Shown here piece by piece: positions 53,606 to 62,053 of a stretch of DNA of 64,000 nt. How positions within the stretch are numbered: position 1 is the stretch's first letter; each line of letters opens with the position of its first letter. Made by a program: the position numbers and the translations under genes. Below the pieces are notes generated by a model, which was not told the DNA's origin, did not search any database, and worked only from the letters and a program-made list of their open reading frames with translations. Origin of the DNA: an uncultured Methylopila sp. (lineage in GTDB: Bacteria > Pseudomonadota > Alphaproteobacteria > Rhizobiales > Methylopilaceae); contig CABHPB010000072.1 of assembly GCA_902168115.1 (NCBI GenBank), positions 62,001-126,000 of the forward strand, given 5' to 3'.

Positions 53606-54325
53606 ATGAGCATAAGCGCATTAAGCAGCGGACAAAGCTCGATGATTTCGAGCCTGATGATGAAGGCCCTGGACAAGGACTCGAGCGGCGCCGCCTCGCT
53701 CGACGAGTTCAAGTCGGTCGGGAAAAGTTTGCCGAGCGGCAGTTTCGACCAGAGCGAAGACGCGCTCTCCAAGGCGTTTTCCTCGCTCGACGCCGACAGC
53801 AACGGGTCGCTGACCGAGTCCGAGATCGCCCAGGGTCTTGCGAAGTTCTCCTCCGAAAGCGCCGGCGCGCTGCTCGGGCAGCAGGAGGCCGGCGGCATGC
53901 CGCCCCCTCCGCCGCCCGGAGGGGGCAAGGGCGAGAGCATGTTCGAGACCGCCGACGCCGACGGGTCGGGTTCGGTGTCGCTCGAGGAGTTCACGGCTGT
54001 GGGTCCCGAGGGCGCCGACACCGAGAAGGTCGAGGAGCTGTTCTCCTCGATCGATACGGACGGCGACGGCGAGATCAGCTCCGACGAAGACGAGACGTTC
54101 CGCGCCGCGCAGGGTCCGGGCGGGCCCGGCGGCGCCGGCGGCCCGCCGCCGTCCGGTCCGCCGCCGTCGGGCTCGGAGAGCGACGACGAGGAGGACACGG
54201 CCTCGACGCTGCTGTCGAGCCTCTCCGATCTCCTGGAGGCGCAGAGCGCCTATGCGAAGTCGGCGTCGGGCGTGTCGTCCTATCTGGACGAGGCGATATC
54301 GAGCCTGTTCTCCGCGGCGGCCTGA
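53606..54325 (+). CDS. cytosolic protein with four EF-hand loops
   Basis: The 239-residue protein has four canonical 12-residue EF loops: 23-34 (DKDSSGAASLDE), 62-73 (DADSNGSLTESE), 117-128 (DADGSGSVSLEE) and 150-161 (DTDGDGEISSDE). Two Pro/Gly-rich linkers (about 96-108 and 169-190) separate and follow them, and a C-terminal helical segment is acidic. The start (MSISALSSGQSSMISSLMMK) is Ser-rich with no signal peptide. Similar proteins are sometimes annotated as XopAW-type calcium-binding proteins, but no secretion system is seen here. Calcium binding is well supported; lanthanide binding is speculative. It follows the two-component genes after 158 bases. Confidence 0.9.
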   Translation: MSISALSSGQSSMISSLMMKALDKDSSGAASLDEFKSVGKSLPSGSFDQSEDALSKAFSSLDADSNGSLTESEIAQGLAKFSSESAGALLGQQEAGGMPPPPPPGGGKGESMFETADADGSGSVSLEEFTAVGPEGADTEKVEELFSSIDTDGDGEISSDEDETFRAAQGPGGPGGAGGPPPSGPPPSGSESDDEEDTASTLLSSLSDLLEAQSAYAKSASGVSSYLDEAISSLFSAAA

Positions 54326-54336
54326 CCGCCGGTACA

Positions 54337-54365
54337 CGTCGCCGCGCCCGATCGGCGCGGCGACG
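54337..54365. terminator. bidirectional hairpin between the EF-hand and MaoC genes
   Basis: A perfect 12-bp stem (54337-54348 with 54354-54365, 5-base loop) lies between convergent genes ending at 54325 and 54372. No T-run, but the stem is very stable. Confidence 0.75.
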
Positions 54366-54371
54366 GCCCGC

Positions 54372-54845
54372 TCATGCGGGCCGCGTCTCCACGAACACTG
54401 CGCTCGTGAAGCGGAAGGCCTCGACGCCGTTCTGGTTGAGGGCGGTGTTCAGGCCGTTGAGCAGGCCCCAGCCGGGACGGCTTGCGCTCGGGCGCGTCTC
54501 CAGCACTTCGGCGTAATAGGTCAGGGTGTCGCCGGCCATCACGGGAACGCGCCAGCGCAGGTCCGTGAAGCCGGGGGAGGGGCCGGCGCGGCCGACCGGC
54601 AGCCCCGCCATCATGCGCTCCTTCGCCATCCGGATCTGGTAGGCGACCATCAGCTTCATCCAGATCGCGCAGGTGTGCCATCCGGAGGCCGCGAGCCCCT
54701 TGAACGGCCCGGCGAGGCCGGCCTCCTCGCTGAGGTGGAAAGGCTGCGGATCGTAGCGCCCGGCGAAGCGGACGATCTCTTCGGCGGTGAACAGGTAGGA
54801 GCCGATCTCGGCCTTCGCGCCGACGTCGTAGTCCTCGAGATACAT
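54372..54845 (-). CDS. MaoC-like (R)-hydratase family protein, second of a pair
   Basis: The 157-residue hot-dog fold protein has FTAEEIVRFAGRYDPQPFHL, close to the hydratase-2 motif with its Asp and His, and FTDLRWRVPVMAGDTLTYYAEV. Members hydrate enoyl-CoAs or dehydrate 3-hydroxyacyl-CoAs. ATG 54845 overlaps the upstream MaoC stop by one base (TGATG). The two adjacent, diverged hot-dog proteins may form a heterodimer (inference). A longer frame in this reading direction extends into the neighbour and is not used. Confidence 0.9.
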   Translation of the reverse strand: MYLEDYDVGAKAEIGSYLFTAEEIVRFAGRYDPQPFHLSEEAGLAGPFKGLAASGWHTCAIWMKLMVAYQIRMAKERMMAGLPVGRAGPSPGFTDLRWRVPVMAGDTLTYYAEVLETRPSASRPGWGLLNGLNTALNQNGVEAFRFTSAVFVETRPA

Positions 54846-55306
54846 CAGGCGGCTTCCCTGCGGCGGCCGAACATGATCGAGCCGACCTGCCGCATCACCA
54901 CGGCGTCGTGCTGGTTCATGACGTCGAAGGCGAACTTGACGATGCCGACGTCGGACCGGGTCATGGAGCGGCGCGCCGACAGCACCTCGCGACGGACCCG
55001 CAGCGTGTCGCCGGCGCGGACCGGCGCGCGCCACTCGACGCTGTCGATCCCGGGCGCGCCCATCGAGGTCGCCTCGAGGAGGAAGCCCTCGCAGTTCATG
55101 CGCATCAGCAGGGCGGTCGTGTACCAGCCGGAGCCGATCAGCTCGCCGAGCATCGAGCCGTGCGCCGCCTTCTCCGACACGTGCATCGGCTGCGGGTCGT
55201 ACTCCTGCGCGAACTCGACCATCTGGTCGCGGTCGACGACGAGCCCGCCATATTCGACGACCTCGCCGGGCCGGAAGTCCTCGAAGGCGTAGCGCGGCTG
55301 GCTCAT
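54845..55306 (-). CDS. MaoC-like (R)-hydratase family protein, first of a pair
   Basis: The 153-residue protein has VVDRDQMVEFAQEYDPQPMH with the Asp/His of hydratase-2, GSGWYTTALLMRM, and VEWRAPVRAGDTLRVRREVL. It belongs to the hot-dog MaoC family acting on acyl-CoAs. It is followed by its partner with a one-base overlap and lies 10 bases downstream of ychF in the same direction, so it may be co-transcribed with rplY-pth-ychF. Confidence 0.92.
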   Translation of the reverse strand: MSQPRYAFEDFRPGEVVEYGGLVVDRDQMVEFAQEYDPQPMHVSEKAAHGSMLGELIGSGWYTTALLMRMNCEGFLLEATSMGAPGIDSVEWRAPVRAGDTLRVRREVLSARRSMTRSDVGIVKFAFDVMNQHDAVVMRQVGSIMFGRRREAA

Positions 55307-55316
55307 CGTCGTCGTC

Positions 55317-56414
<1,098 letters not shown>

Positions 56415-56476
56415 GGGGTCAGTCGCTCGTCGATCGGGTTATTGTGGGGTCGGCGGCTTCTAGCACGCCGTCGAAT

Positions 56477-57085
56477 TCAGGCGCGACCCTCGCCGAGGCG
56501 CGCCACCTCTGCGAAACCCGCGGCCTCCATCCGAAGATGGACCTTGTTCTGGAAGCTGTTGTCCTCGCCCTTGGCCAGGAGGTCGGCGCCGTCGGCGACC
56601 GCGTCGGTCAGCACGTCGACCCACTCCATCTCGCCGCGGCCGAAGTCGTTCAGCACGTAGGACAGCACGGCGTCGCGGCCGGGATGGCCGATGCCGAGCC
56701 GCACCCGCTTGTAGTCGTTGCCCATGTGGGCGGTGATCGAGCGCAGGCCGTTGTGGCCGGCGTTGCCGCCGCCGACCTTCACCCGGAGCTTGCCCGGCGC
56801 GAGGTCGAGCTCGTCATGGAAGGCGACGATGCCGGGGAGCGCGATCTTGTAGAACCGCGCCGCCTCCGCGACCGAGCGGCCGCTCTCGTTCATGTAGGTG
56901 GTGGGCTTCAGAAGCAGCGTCTTCACGCCGCCCATCGTCCCTTCCGACACGGCGCCCTGAAAGCGCGCCCGCCATGGCGAAAAACCATGACGGGCGGCGA
57001 TCCGGTCGACGGCCATGAAGCCGATATTGTGCCGGTTCTTCTCGTATTTCGGGCCCGGATTGCCGAGCCCGACTAGGAGCAGCAT
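56477..57085 (-). CDS. pth: peptidyl-tRNA hydrolase
   Basis: The 202-residue enzyme frees tRNAs from stalled peptidyl-tRNA. Motifs are [19 protein letters not shown] (catalytic His of the family) and [18 protein letters not shown]. The start is ATG 57085. Located between rplY (24 bases upstream) and ychF (62 bases downstream), with no terminator in between. Confidence 0.97.
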   Translation of the reverse strand: MLLLVGLGNPGPKYEKNRHNIGFMAVDRIAARHGFSPWRARFQGAVSEGTMGGVKTLLLKPTTYMNESGRSVAEAARFYKIALPGIVAFHDELDLAPGKLRVKVGGGNAGHNGLRSITAHMGNDYKRVRLGIGHPGRDAVLSYVLNDFGRGEMEWVDVLTDAVADGADLLAKGEDNSFQNKVHLRMEAAGFAEVARLGEGRA

Positions 57086-57109
57086 AGCGTCTCGCTCCCG
57101 CAGCCGAGA

Positions 57110-57829
57110 TCAGTCCTCGGACTTCTTCTCGTCGGAGGCCTCGGCCTCGCCGCCCTCGGAAGCCTCGCCCTCGGCGCCCTCTTCCTCGGTGGTCTCGCCG
57201 GCCTCTTCGGCGGCCTTCTCGGCTTCCGCCTCGGCCTGCTCCTCAGCCTGCTCCTCGGCGACGACGGTCGGCGCCGCGATGGTCGCGATCGTGAACTCGG
57301 GGTCCTCGTTCGCGAACGCGACGCCCTTCGGCAGCTTGACGCCGGAGGCGTGGACGATGTCGCCGATGTCGAGACCCTTGAGGTCGACCTCGATCGCTTC
57401 CGGCAGGTTGTCGACGCCGGCCTTCACCTCGACGGTGTGGGTTACGACGTTGAGCACGCCGCCACGCACGAGGCCGGGGGCCTCTTCCTGGTTCAGGAAG
57501 TGCACCGGAACCTCGACCTCGACCACCGAGTCGGCGGTGACGCGGTAGAAGTCGACATGGACCAGCGTGTCCTTGACCGGATCGCGCTGGTAGTCGCGCG
57601 GGATCGCCCGCTCCTTGCCCTTGCCGGTGTCGATGTCGAACACGGTGGTCTTGAAGCCGCCGGCGTGCAGCAGCTTGAACAGCTCGTGGCCGTCGAGCGA
57701 GATCGAGACGGGGGGCTTCTTGCCGCCGTAGATCACGGCGGGGATCTTACCTTCACGGCGAAGAGCGCGGGCGGCCCCCTTGCCGGCCTTCTCGCGCGTC
57801 TCGGCCTTCAGGGCCTTGGGAGCGGACAT
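57110..57829 (-). CDS. rplY: 50S ribosomal protein L25, long (CTC) form
   Basis: The 239-residue protein binds 5S rRNA. The N-terminal L25 domain begins with GAARALRREGKIPAVIYG, the C-terminal beta-barrel domain follows, and a long acidic tail rich in Glu and Ala (about 193-239) ends the protein. ATG 57829 has GGAG 11-14 bases upstream. The frame is open further upstream, but that part lacks a start signal. A hairpin in the leader (57853-57873) may regulate it. Confidence 0.96.
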   Translation of the reverse strand: MSAPKALKAETREKAGKGAARALRREGKIPAVIYGGKKPPVSISLDGHELFKLLHAGGFKTTVFDIDTGKGKERAIPRDYQRDPVKDTLVHVDFYRVTADSVVEVEVPVHFLNQEEAPGLVRGGVLNVVTHTVEVKAGVDNLPEAIEVDLKGLDIGDIVHASGVKLPKGVAFANEDPEFTIATIAAPTVVAEEQAEEQAEAEAEKAAEEAGETTEEEGAEGEASEGGEAEASDEKKSED

Positions 57830-58154
57830 CTTTTGATTCTCCGAAATGAAACGGCCGCCCGATGCGGACGGCCTTGAGGTCGTTCGTCGTCGAGGCGAAC
57901 CCCTCCAGGGGTGTGGGACGCCTCGCGCGTGGCGCGTATAGCCGAAACGGCCTGCCGGCGCAACGCGCGGAACCTCAGCGGCAGGACGCGGCGCAGACAC
58001 CGGACGCCGGCGTCCCGACTCCTGAAGCGGAGCAAGCGACAACTAAGACGCGCGATAACCTGTTGTGCGCACGCGATTAATCGGTCCTTAGCGGAATACC
58101 GATATATTTCACTTCATTCGCCGTTCCGCGACGACATTCCCGTGGTTCCGATCA
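57830..58154. other. divergent intergenic region of rplY and the tadG-like gene
   Basis: 325 bases without a convincing gene. Right next to rplY lies the hairpin 57853-57873. The last 80 bases (from about 58070) are AT-rich (ATTAATCGG, ACCGATATATTTCAC) and probably contain the promoter for the TadG-like gene. Confidence 0.45.
57853..57873 (-). promoter_or_regulatory. leader hairpin upstream of rplY
   Basis: GGCCGCCCG (57853-57861) pairs with CGGACGGCC (57865-57873) with one mismatch and a 3-base loop, 24 bases before the rplY start on the minus strand. It could be a ribosomal-protein leader structure or a chance hairpin. Confidence 0.35.
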
Positions 58155-59543
58155 ATGCCGACGCTGTTCGGACGTCTCCTCCGCGATCGATCCGCAAACG
58201 TCGCGACGATGTTCGGATTGCTTTGCGTCCCGCTGGTTCTGATCGCCGGCGGCGGCGTCGACCTGATGATTCACGAGCGCGAGCGCGTGAAACTGCAGGA
58301 CGCGCTTGACGCGGGCCTGATCGCGGCCGGCGCGCTGGCGCAGCCGAAGGCCGCCGAGTCCACGATCCGCTCCTACATCGACGCGGCCGGGTTCCGCGGC
58401 TACACGCTCAGCGTCAGCGAGCAGCGGACGCCGACGTCCAGGAACGTCACCGCGACGGCGACCAAGCCTGTCGCGACGACCTTCATGAAGCTCGCCCGCA
58501 TCGAAACGATGCTCGCCTCGGCGTCAGGCTCGTCGGAAGAGGCCTACCGCAACATCGAGCTGTCCTTCGTGCTCGACCTGTCGGGCTCCATGCATTCGGG
58601 CAAGCCGTCGCGGATCGAGGCGCTCCGTCCGGCGGCGAAGACCTTCATCGACCAGCTGCTCAACCCCAAGACCAAGGACTACACGACGATCAGCCTGATC
58701 CCGTTCGCCGGACAGGTGAACGTGGGGGCGTCGGCGTTCGACGCCTTCATGGGTTCGCCCTCGCTGCGCACGCACGACCGCTCGTCATGCTTCAACAACC
58801 TCGAAACGACCTTCACCGAGGCGATCCCGAACTTCGCCACGACGCCGCAGGTCCCTCAGTTCAGCACCTGGGCGGCGACCAAGAACGTCATCAACGGCAA
58901 GACCTTCGATCCCTGGAACTGCCCAACGGAAGAGACCTCGATCACCTATCTGTCGAACGATCCCGACGTGCTGAAGGCGAGGATCGACGGCTACCACCTG
59001 TTCGACGGAACGGGCACCCACATCTCGATGAAATGGGGCCTGCACCTGCTCGACCCCGGCTTCCGGACGATCCTGTCGAGCGCGCGCGCCCAGGGCGTGT
59101 CTCTGGGCTCGCCCGGCTTCACGAGCCGGCCGGCCGATTACGACGACGCCAGGACGCTCAAGGTGATCGTGCTGATGACGGACGGCGAGGTCGTCGCCCA
59201 GCAGCGCCCCAAGGTCGTCAATCCGCCGCGCTCGGACTACACGCCGAACCCGACCGGCGTCTATCCGCAGTTCCCGGCCGACGGCTCCAACGGCACCTAC
59301 AACGAGCAGAAGCTCTCCGCGACGCAGGCCATCACCAACATGGTCGCGGCCTGCACGGCGGCCAAGAACCACGGCGTCGTCATCTACGCCATCGGCTTCG
59401 AGGTGGCGGCGGGCGACTTCACGACCAAGCTGCAGGGCTGCGCGTCCGATCCCGACAAGTACTACGTCGCCAAGACGTCCGACATCAGCAAGATCTTCCA
59501 GGACGTGGCGCGCAGCATCGCGCCGCTGCGGCTGACCAACTGA
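58155..59543 (+). CDS. TadG-like pilus assembly protein with VWA domain
   Basis: The 462-residue protein has an N-terminal TadE/TadG-type helix (about 14-36, ATMFGLLCVPLVLIAGGGVD), then a VWA domain with the metal-site motif DLSGSMHSG (141-149) and MTDGE. Such proteins belong to tight-adherence (Tad) pilus loci, where TadG is thought to be a minor envelope component. No tadA, B, C or Z gene is present nearby. Two further TadE-like genes follow 10 bases after its stop. Confidence 0.9.
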   Translation: MPTLFGRLLRDRSANVATMFGLLCVPLVLIAGGGVDLMIHERERVKLQDALDAGLIAAGALAQPKAAESTIRSYIDAAGFRGYTLSVSEQRTPTSRNVTATATKPVATTFMKLARIETMLASASGSSEEAYRNIELSFVLDLSGSMHSGKPSRIEALRPAAKTFIDQLLNPKTKDYTTISLIPFAGQVNVGASAFDAFMGSPSLRTHDRSSCFNNLETTFTEAIPNFATTPQVPQFSTWAATKNVINGKTFDPWNCPTEETSITYLSNDPDVLKARIDGYHLFDGTGTHISMKWGLHLLDPGFRTILSSARAQGVSLGSPGFTSRPADYDDARTLKVIVLMTDGEVVAQQRPKVVNPPRSDYTPNPTGVYPQFPADGSNGTYNEQKLSATQAITNMVAACTAAKNHGVVIYAIGFEVAAGDFTTKLQGCASDPDKYYVAKTSDISKIFQDVARSIAPLRLTN

Positions 59544-59553
59544 CGGCCGCCGC

Positions 59554-60081
59554 ATGACCCTGCTCAGCCAACTCCGCCGGTTCAGGATCGCCCGCAGCGG
59601 GACGACGGCGGTCGAGTTCGCTCTGATCGCGCCGCTGTTCCTCGGCATGACGTTTACGACCTTCGAGGCCGGCGGACTGCTGATCCGCTCGATGATGCTC
59701 GACCGCGCGCTCGACAAGGCGGTCCGCACCGTCCGCGTGAAGGGCGGCGTCACGACCATCACGCAGACCCAGTTCCGCGATTCCGTGTGCTCGGGACTGC
59801 TGATGTTCTCGAGCGGCTGCGCGCAGCGCCTGACCGTCGAGATGACCGTGATCAAGTCGGCGAGCAGCTTTCCCTCGACCGCGATGACCTGTGTTTCGAA
59901 GACCGCGCCGAACCCGACCGTGAACTACGCCACCGGCGCCAGATCGGACATGGTCTATGTGCGCACCTGCCTTGCGGTCGACCCCATGTTGCCGATCGTC
60001 GCGACGGGTCTCGGTCTGCCCCGCAACGAATCCGGGCAGTTCTCGGTGATGGCCAGCGGCGGGTTCATGAACGAGCCATGA
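59554..60081 (+). CDS. TadE-like pilus protein
   Basis: The 175-residue protein has the pseudopilin-like GTTAVEFALIAPLFLGMTF helix (residues 17-35), the hallmark of TadE/F minor pilins, then a globular Cys-containing domain. It is processed at the membrane by prepilin-type peptidases in Tad systems. ATGA overlap with the next gene shows an operon. Confidence 0.88.
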   Translation: MTLLSQLRRFRIARSGTTAVEFALIAPLFLGMTFTTFEAGGLLIRSMMLDRALDKAVRTVRVKGGVTTITQTQFRDSVCSGLLMFSSGCAQRLTVEMTVIKSASSFPSTAMTCVSKTAPNPTVNYATGARSDMVYVRTCLAVDPMLPIVATGLGLPRNESGQFSVMASGGFMNEP

Positions 60082-60629
60082 TCCGGATGCGCTCCTTGTT
60101 CAGCAGACTATATCGGCGAGCGCAGGCGCTGCCCGGCGATCGGCGAGGCATGGCCGCGGTCGAGTTCGGCATCATCGCGCCGGTCATGGTGGTGACCATC
60201 ATCGGCACCTCGACCTACTTCGTGATGGGCCGGGAGGATTACCGCACCCGCCGGGCGACCTTCACCGCCGCCGACATGGTCTCCCGCCAGACGTCGGTGA
60301 CGAACAGCTTCCTCTCCAACGTGAAGACGCTGGCGGAACACATCGCGACGTCGAACGCGCGCACGCTCGGCTTCAGGGTGACCAGCGCCTCGAAGACTGC
60401 GGACGGCTTCGCCATCGACTGGTCCTACGCGACGAACCCGTACGTGCAGCGAACCAGCTTCGACGGCTCCGGCGCCCCGGACATCGCGAACGGCGAGTCG
60501 ATCATCATGGTCGAGACCTCCACCCCCTATCGGCCGATGTTCAGCATGTTCGGCACGCAGGAGCGTCGCCGGGAGTCGCAGAGCTTCTCGCGCCCGCGAA
60601 CGGTCTCGCGCGTCGCCAAGACCGACTGA
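60078..60629 (+). CDS. TadE-like pilus protein, third of the set
   Basis: The 183-residue protein has the TadE-type helix RGMAAVEFGIIAPVMVVTII (23-42), with the conserved Glu in AAVEF, and an exported remainder. ATG 60078 overlaps the preceding stop; the longer open frame upstream is in TadE sequence. The three genes probably form one assembly unit, but the rest of the Tad machinery is not in this window. Confidence 0.85.
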   Translation: MIRMRSLFSRLYRRAQALPGDRRGMAAVEFGIIAPVMVVTIIGTSTYFVMGREDYRTRRATFTAADMVSRQTSVTNSFLSNVKTLAEHIATSNARTLGFRVTSASKTADGFAIDWSYATNPYVQRTSFDGSGAPDIANGESIIMVETSTPYRPMFSMFGTQERRRESQSFSRPRTVSRVAKTD

Positions 60630-60658
60630 CGTCTCGACCGACTGACGCTGCCCCGTCG

Positions 60659-61897
60659 CTACTTCGAGCTCAGCTCCATCATCAGCCGCGTCAGCAGGTA
60701 GAGGCGCGGCGTGACGCTGCCGACCTCGGCGTATTCGTTCGGCGTGTGGATCTCGCCCCCGACGATGCCGAGCCCGTCGATCGTGGGCACGCCCGCGCCG
60801 GCCGCGATCGAAGCGTCGGCCGCGCCGCCGGAGCCCTCAAGCGTGAGCGTCTTGCCGAGCTCGCCGTAGATCTTCTGGGCCGCCTCGGCGAGCTTGTCGG
60901 TCCCGGCGTTCTTGGGCATCGGCGGAAAGTTGCGCTCGAGCCGCGCCGTGACCGTCGTGTCGGGGATGAGCGTGGACGACACGCGCGCCTTGAGGTCGCG
61001 CTCGACGCGGTCGAACTCCTCCGGCACGGCCGCGCGCACGTCGGCGGTCGCCTCGGCGTCCTCGGGGATGATGTTGGAGGCGGTCCCCGCCTTCAGCACC
61101 GTGACGTTGAACGTGGTGCCCTTCTCCTTGTCGCCGATCTCCTGGAGCTGCATCACCTGGTGGGCGAGCTCGACCGCTGCGTTGCGGCCCTTGTCCGGCG
61201 CGACGCCGGCATGCGCGCTCTTGCCCTTCACGGTGACATAGGCCTTGCCCGACCCCTTGCGGAACACGACGAGCCCGTCGGCCGCGCGGCCGGGCTCGAG
61301 GTTCAGCACCATGTCGTGGGCCTTGGCCTGCTCCTCGATTAGCTTGCGCGCGCCGGGCGAGCCGATCTCCTCGCTGGAGTTCAGCAGCAGCGTGATCCTG
61401 CCAAAATCCTTGAAACTAAGGTCCTTGAGGATCCTCAGCGCGTAGGCGCCGATCGCGATCCCGCCCTTGTCGTCCATGACGCCCGGACCGTAGGCGCGGT
61501 CGTTCTCGATGCGGAACGGCCGCCTGGCGGCGTCGCCCTCGCGGAAGACCGTGTCCATGTGCGCCATCAGCAGGATCTTCGCCTTGCCCGTTCCCTCGAC
61601 CGTCGCCAGAAGGTTCTTGCCCTTGCCGCCCTCGGCCGGCGCCTGCGTCTCGACCTTCGCGCCGGCCGCCTCCAGCTCGGCGGCGGCCATGTCGGCGACC
61701 TTCGAGAGCCCGGCCTCGTCGCCGCTGCCGCTGTCCTGGTCGACCATCTTCTTCAGGAAGGCGATCGCCGGGTCCTTGTAGGCCTCGGCGCGCTCGAGAA
61801 CCTTCTGGTCGGGACCGGCGAGGGCCGGCGACGTCGCTGCGGTGAAGGTCGCCAGCACGACGGCGGAACAACTGGCGCGGATGCGTTTTGAGGACAT
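60659..61897 (-). CDS. exported M20 family metallopeptidase, carboxypeptidase G2 type
   Basis: The 412-residue protein has a signal peptide (1-27, ALA) and the zinc ligands of M20: LLMAHMDTVF (His113, Asp115), GPGVMDDKGG (Asp142) and NSSEEIGS (Glu176-177), plus the later GEIHTPNEYAEV with a C-terminal His. The family hydrolyses C-terminal glutamate from peptides and folates. It would act in the periplasm. The start is ATG 61897. It converges with the TadE genes and is divergent from the gene at 62054. Confidence 0.92.
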   Translation of the reverse strand: MSSKRIRASCSAVVLATFTAATSPALAGPDQKVLERAEAYKDPAIAFLKKMVDQDSGSGDEAGLSKVADMAAAELEAAGAKVETQAPAEGGKGKNLLATVEGTGKAKILLMAHMDTVFREGDAARRPFRIENDRAYGPGVMDDKGGIAIGAYALRILKDLSFKDFGRITLLLNSSEEIGSPGARKLIEEQAKAHDMVLNLEPGRAADGLVVFRKGSGKAYVTVKGKSAHAGVAPDKGRNAAVELAHQVMQLQEIGDKEKGTTFNVTVLKAGTASNIIPEDAEATADVRAAVPEEFDRVERDLKARVSSTLIPDTTVTARLERNFPPMPKNAGTDKLAEAAQKIYGELGKTLTLEGSGGAADASIAAGAGVPTIDGLGIVGGEIHTPNEYAEVGSVTPRLYLLTRLMMELSSK

Positions 61898-62053
61898 TGC
61901 GGTCTCCGGGGAGCGATCGCCGCTGAGGCTAGGGCGATCGGTCCGCAGGTCCAGCGCTCGCCTGCTCCGCCGTTGCGGCGGCGTGACTTCAGGTTGCAGG
62001 CGGACCGTGTTTTGCTACTGTCCGCGTCAGGGCCGCGACTGCTGGGGGGCGAT

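Noticed and set aside
53606-54325. Lanmodulin or type III secreted effector identity for the EF-hand protein
   Set aside because: No signal peptide and no Pro at loop position 2, so not lanmodulin. No type III secretion gene is seen, so an effector role is unsupported.
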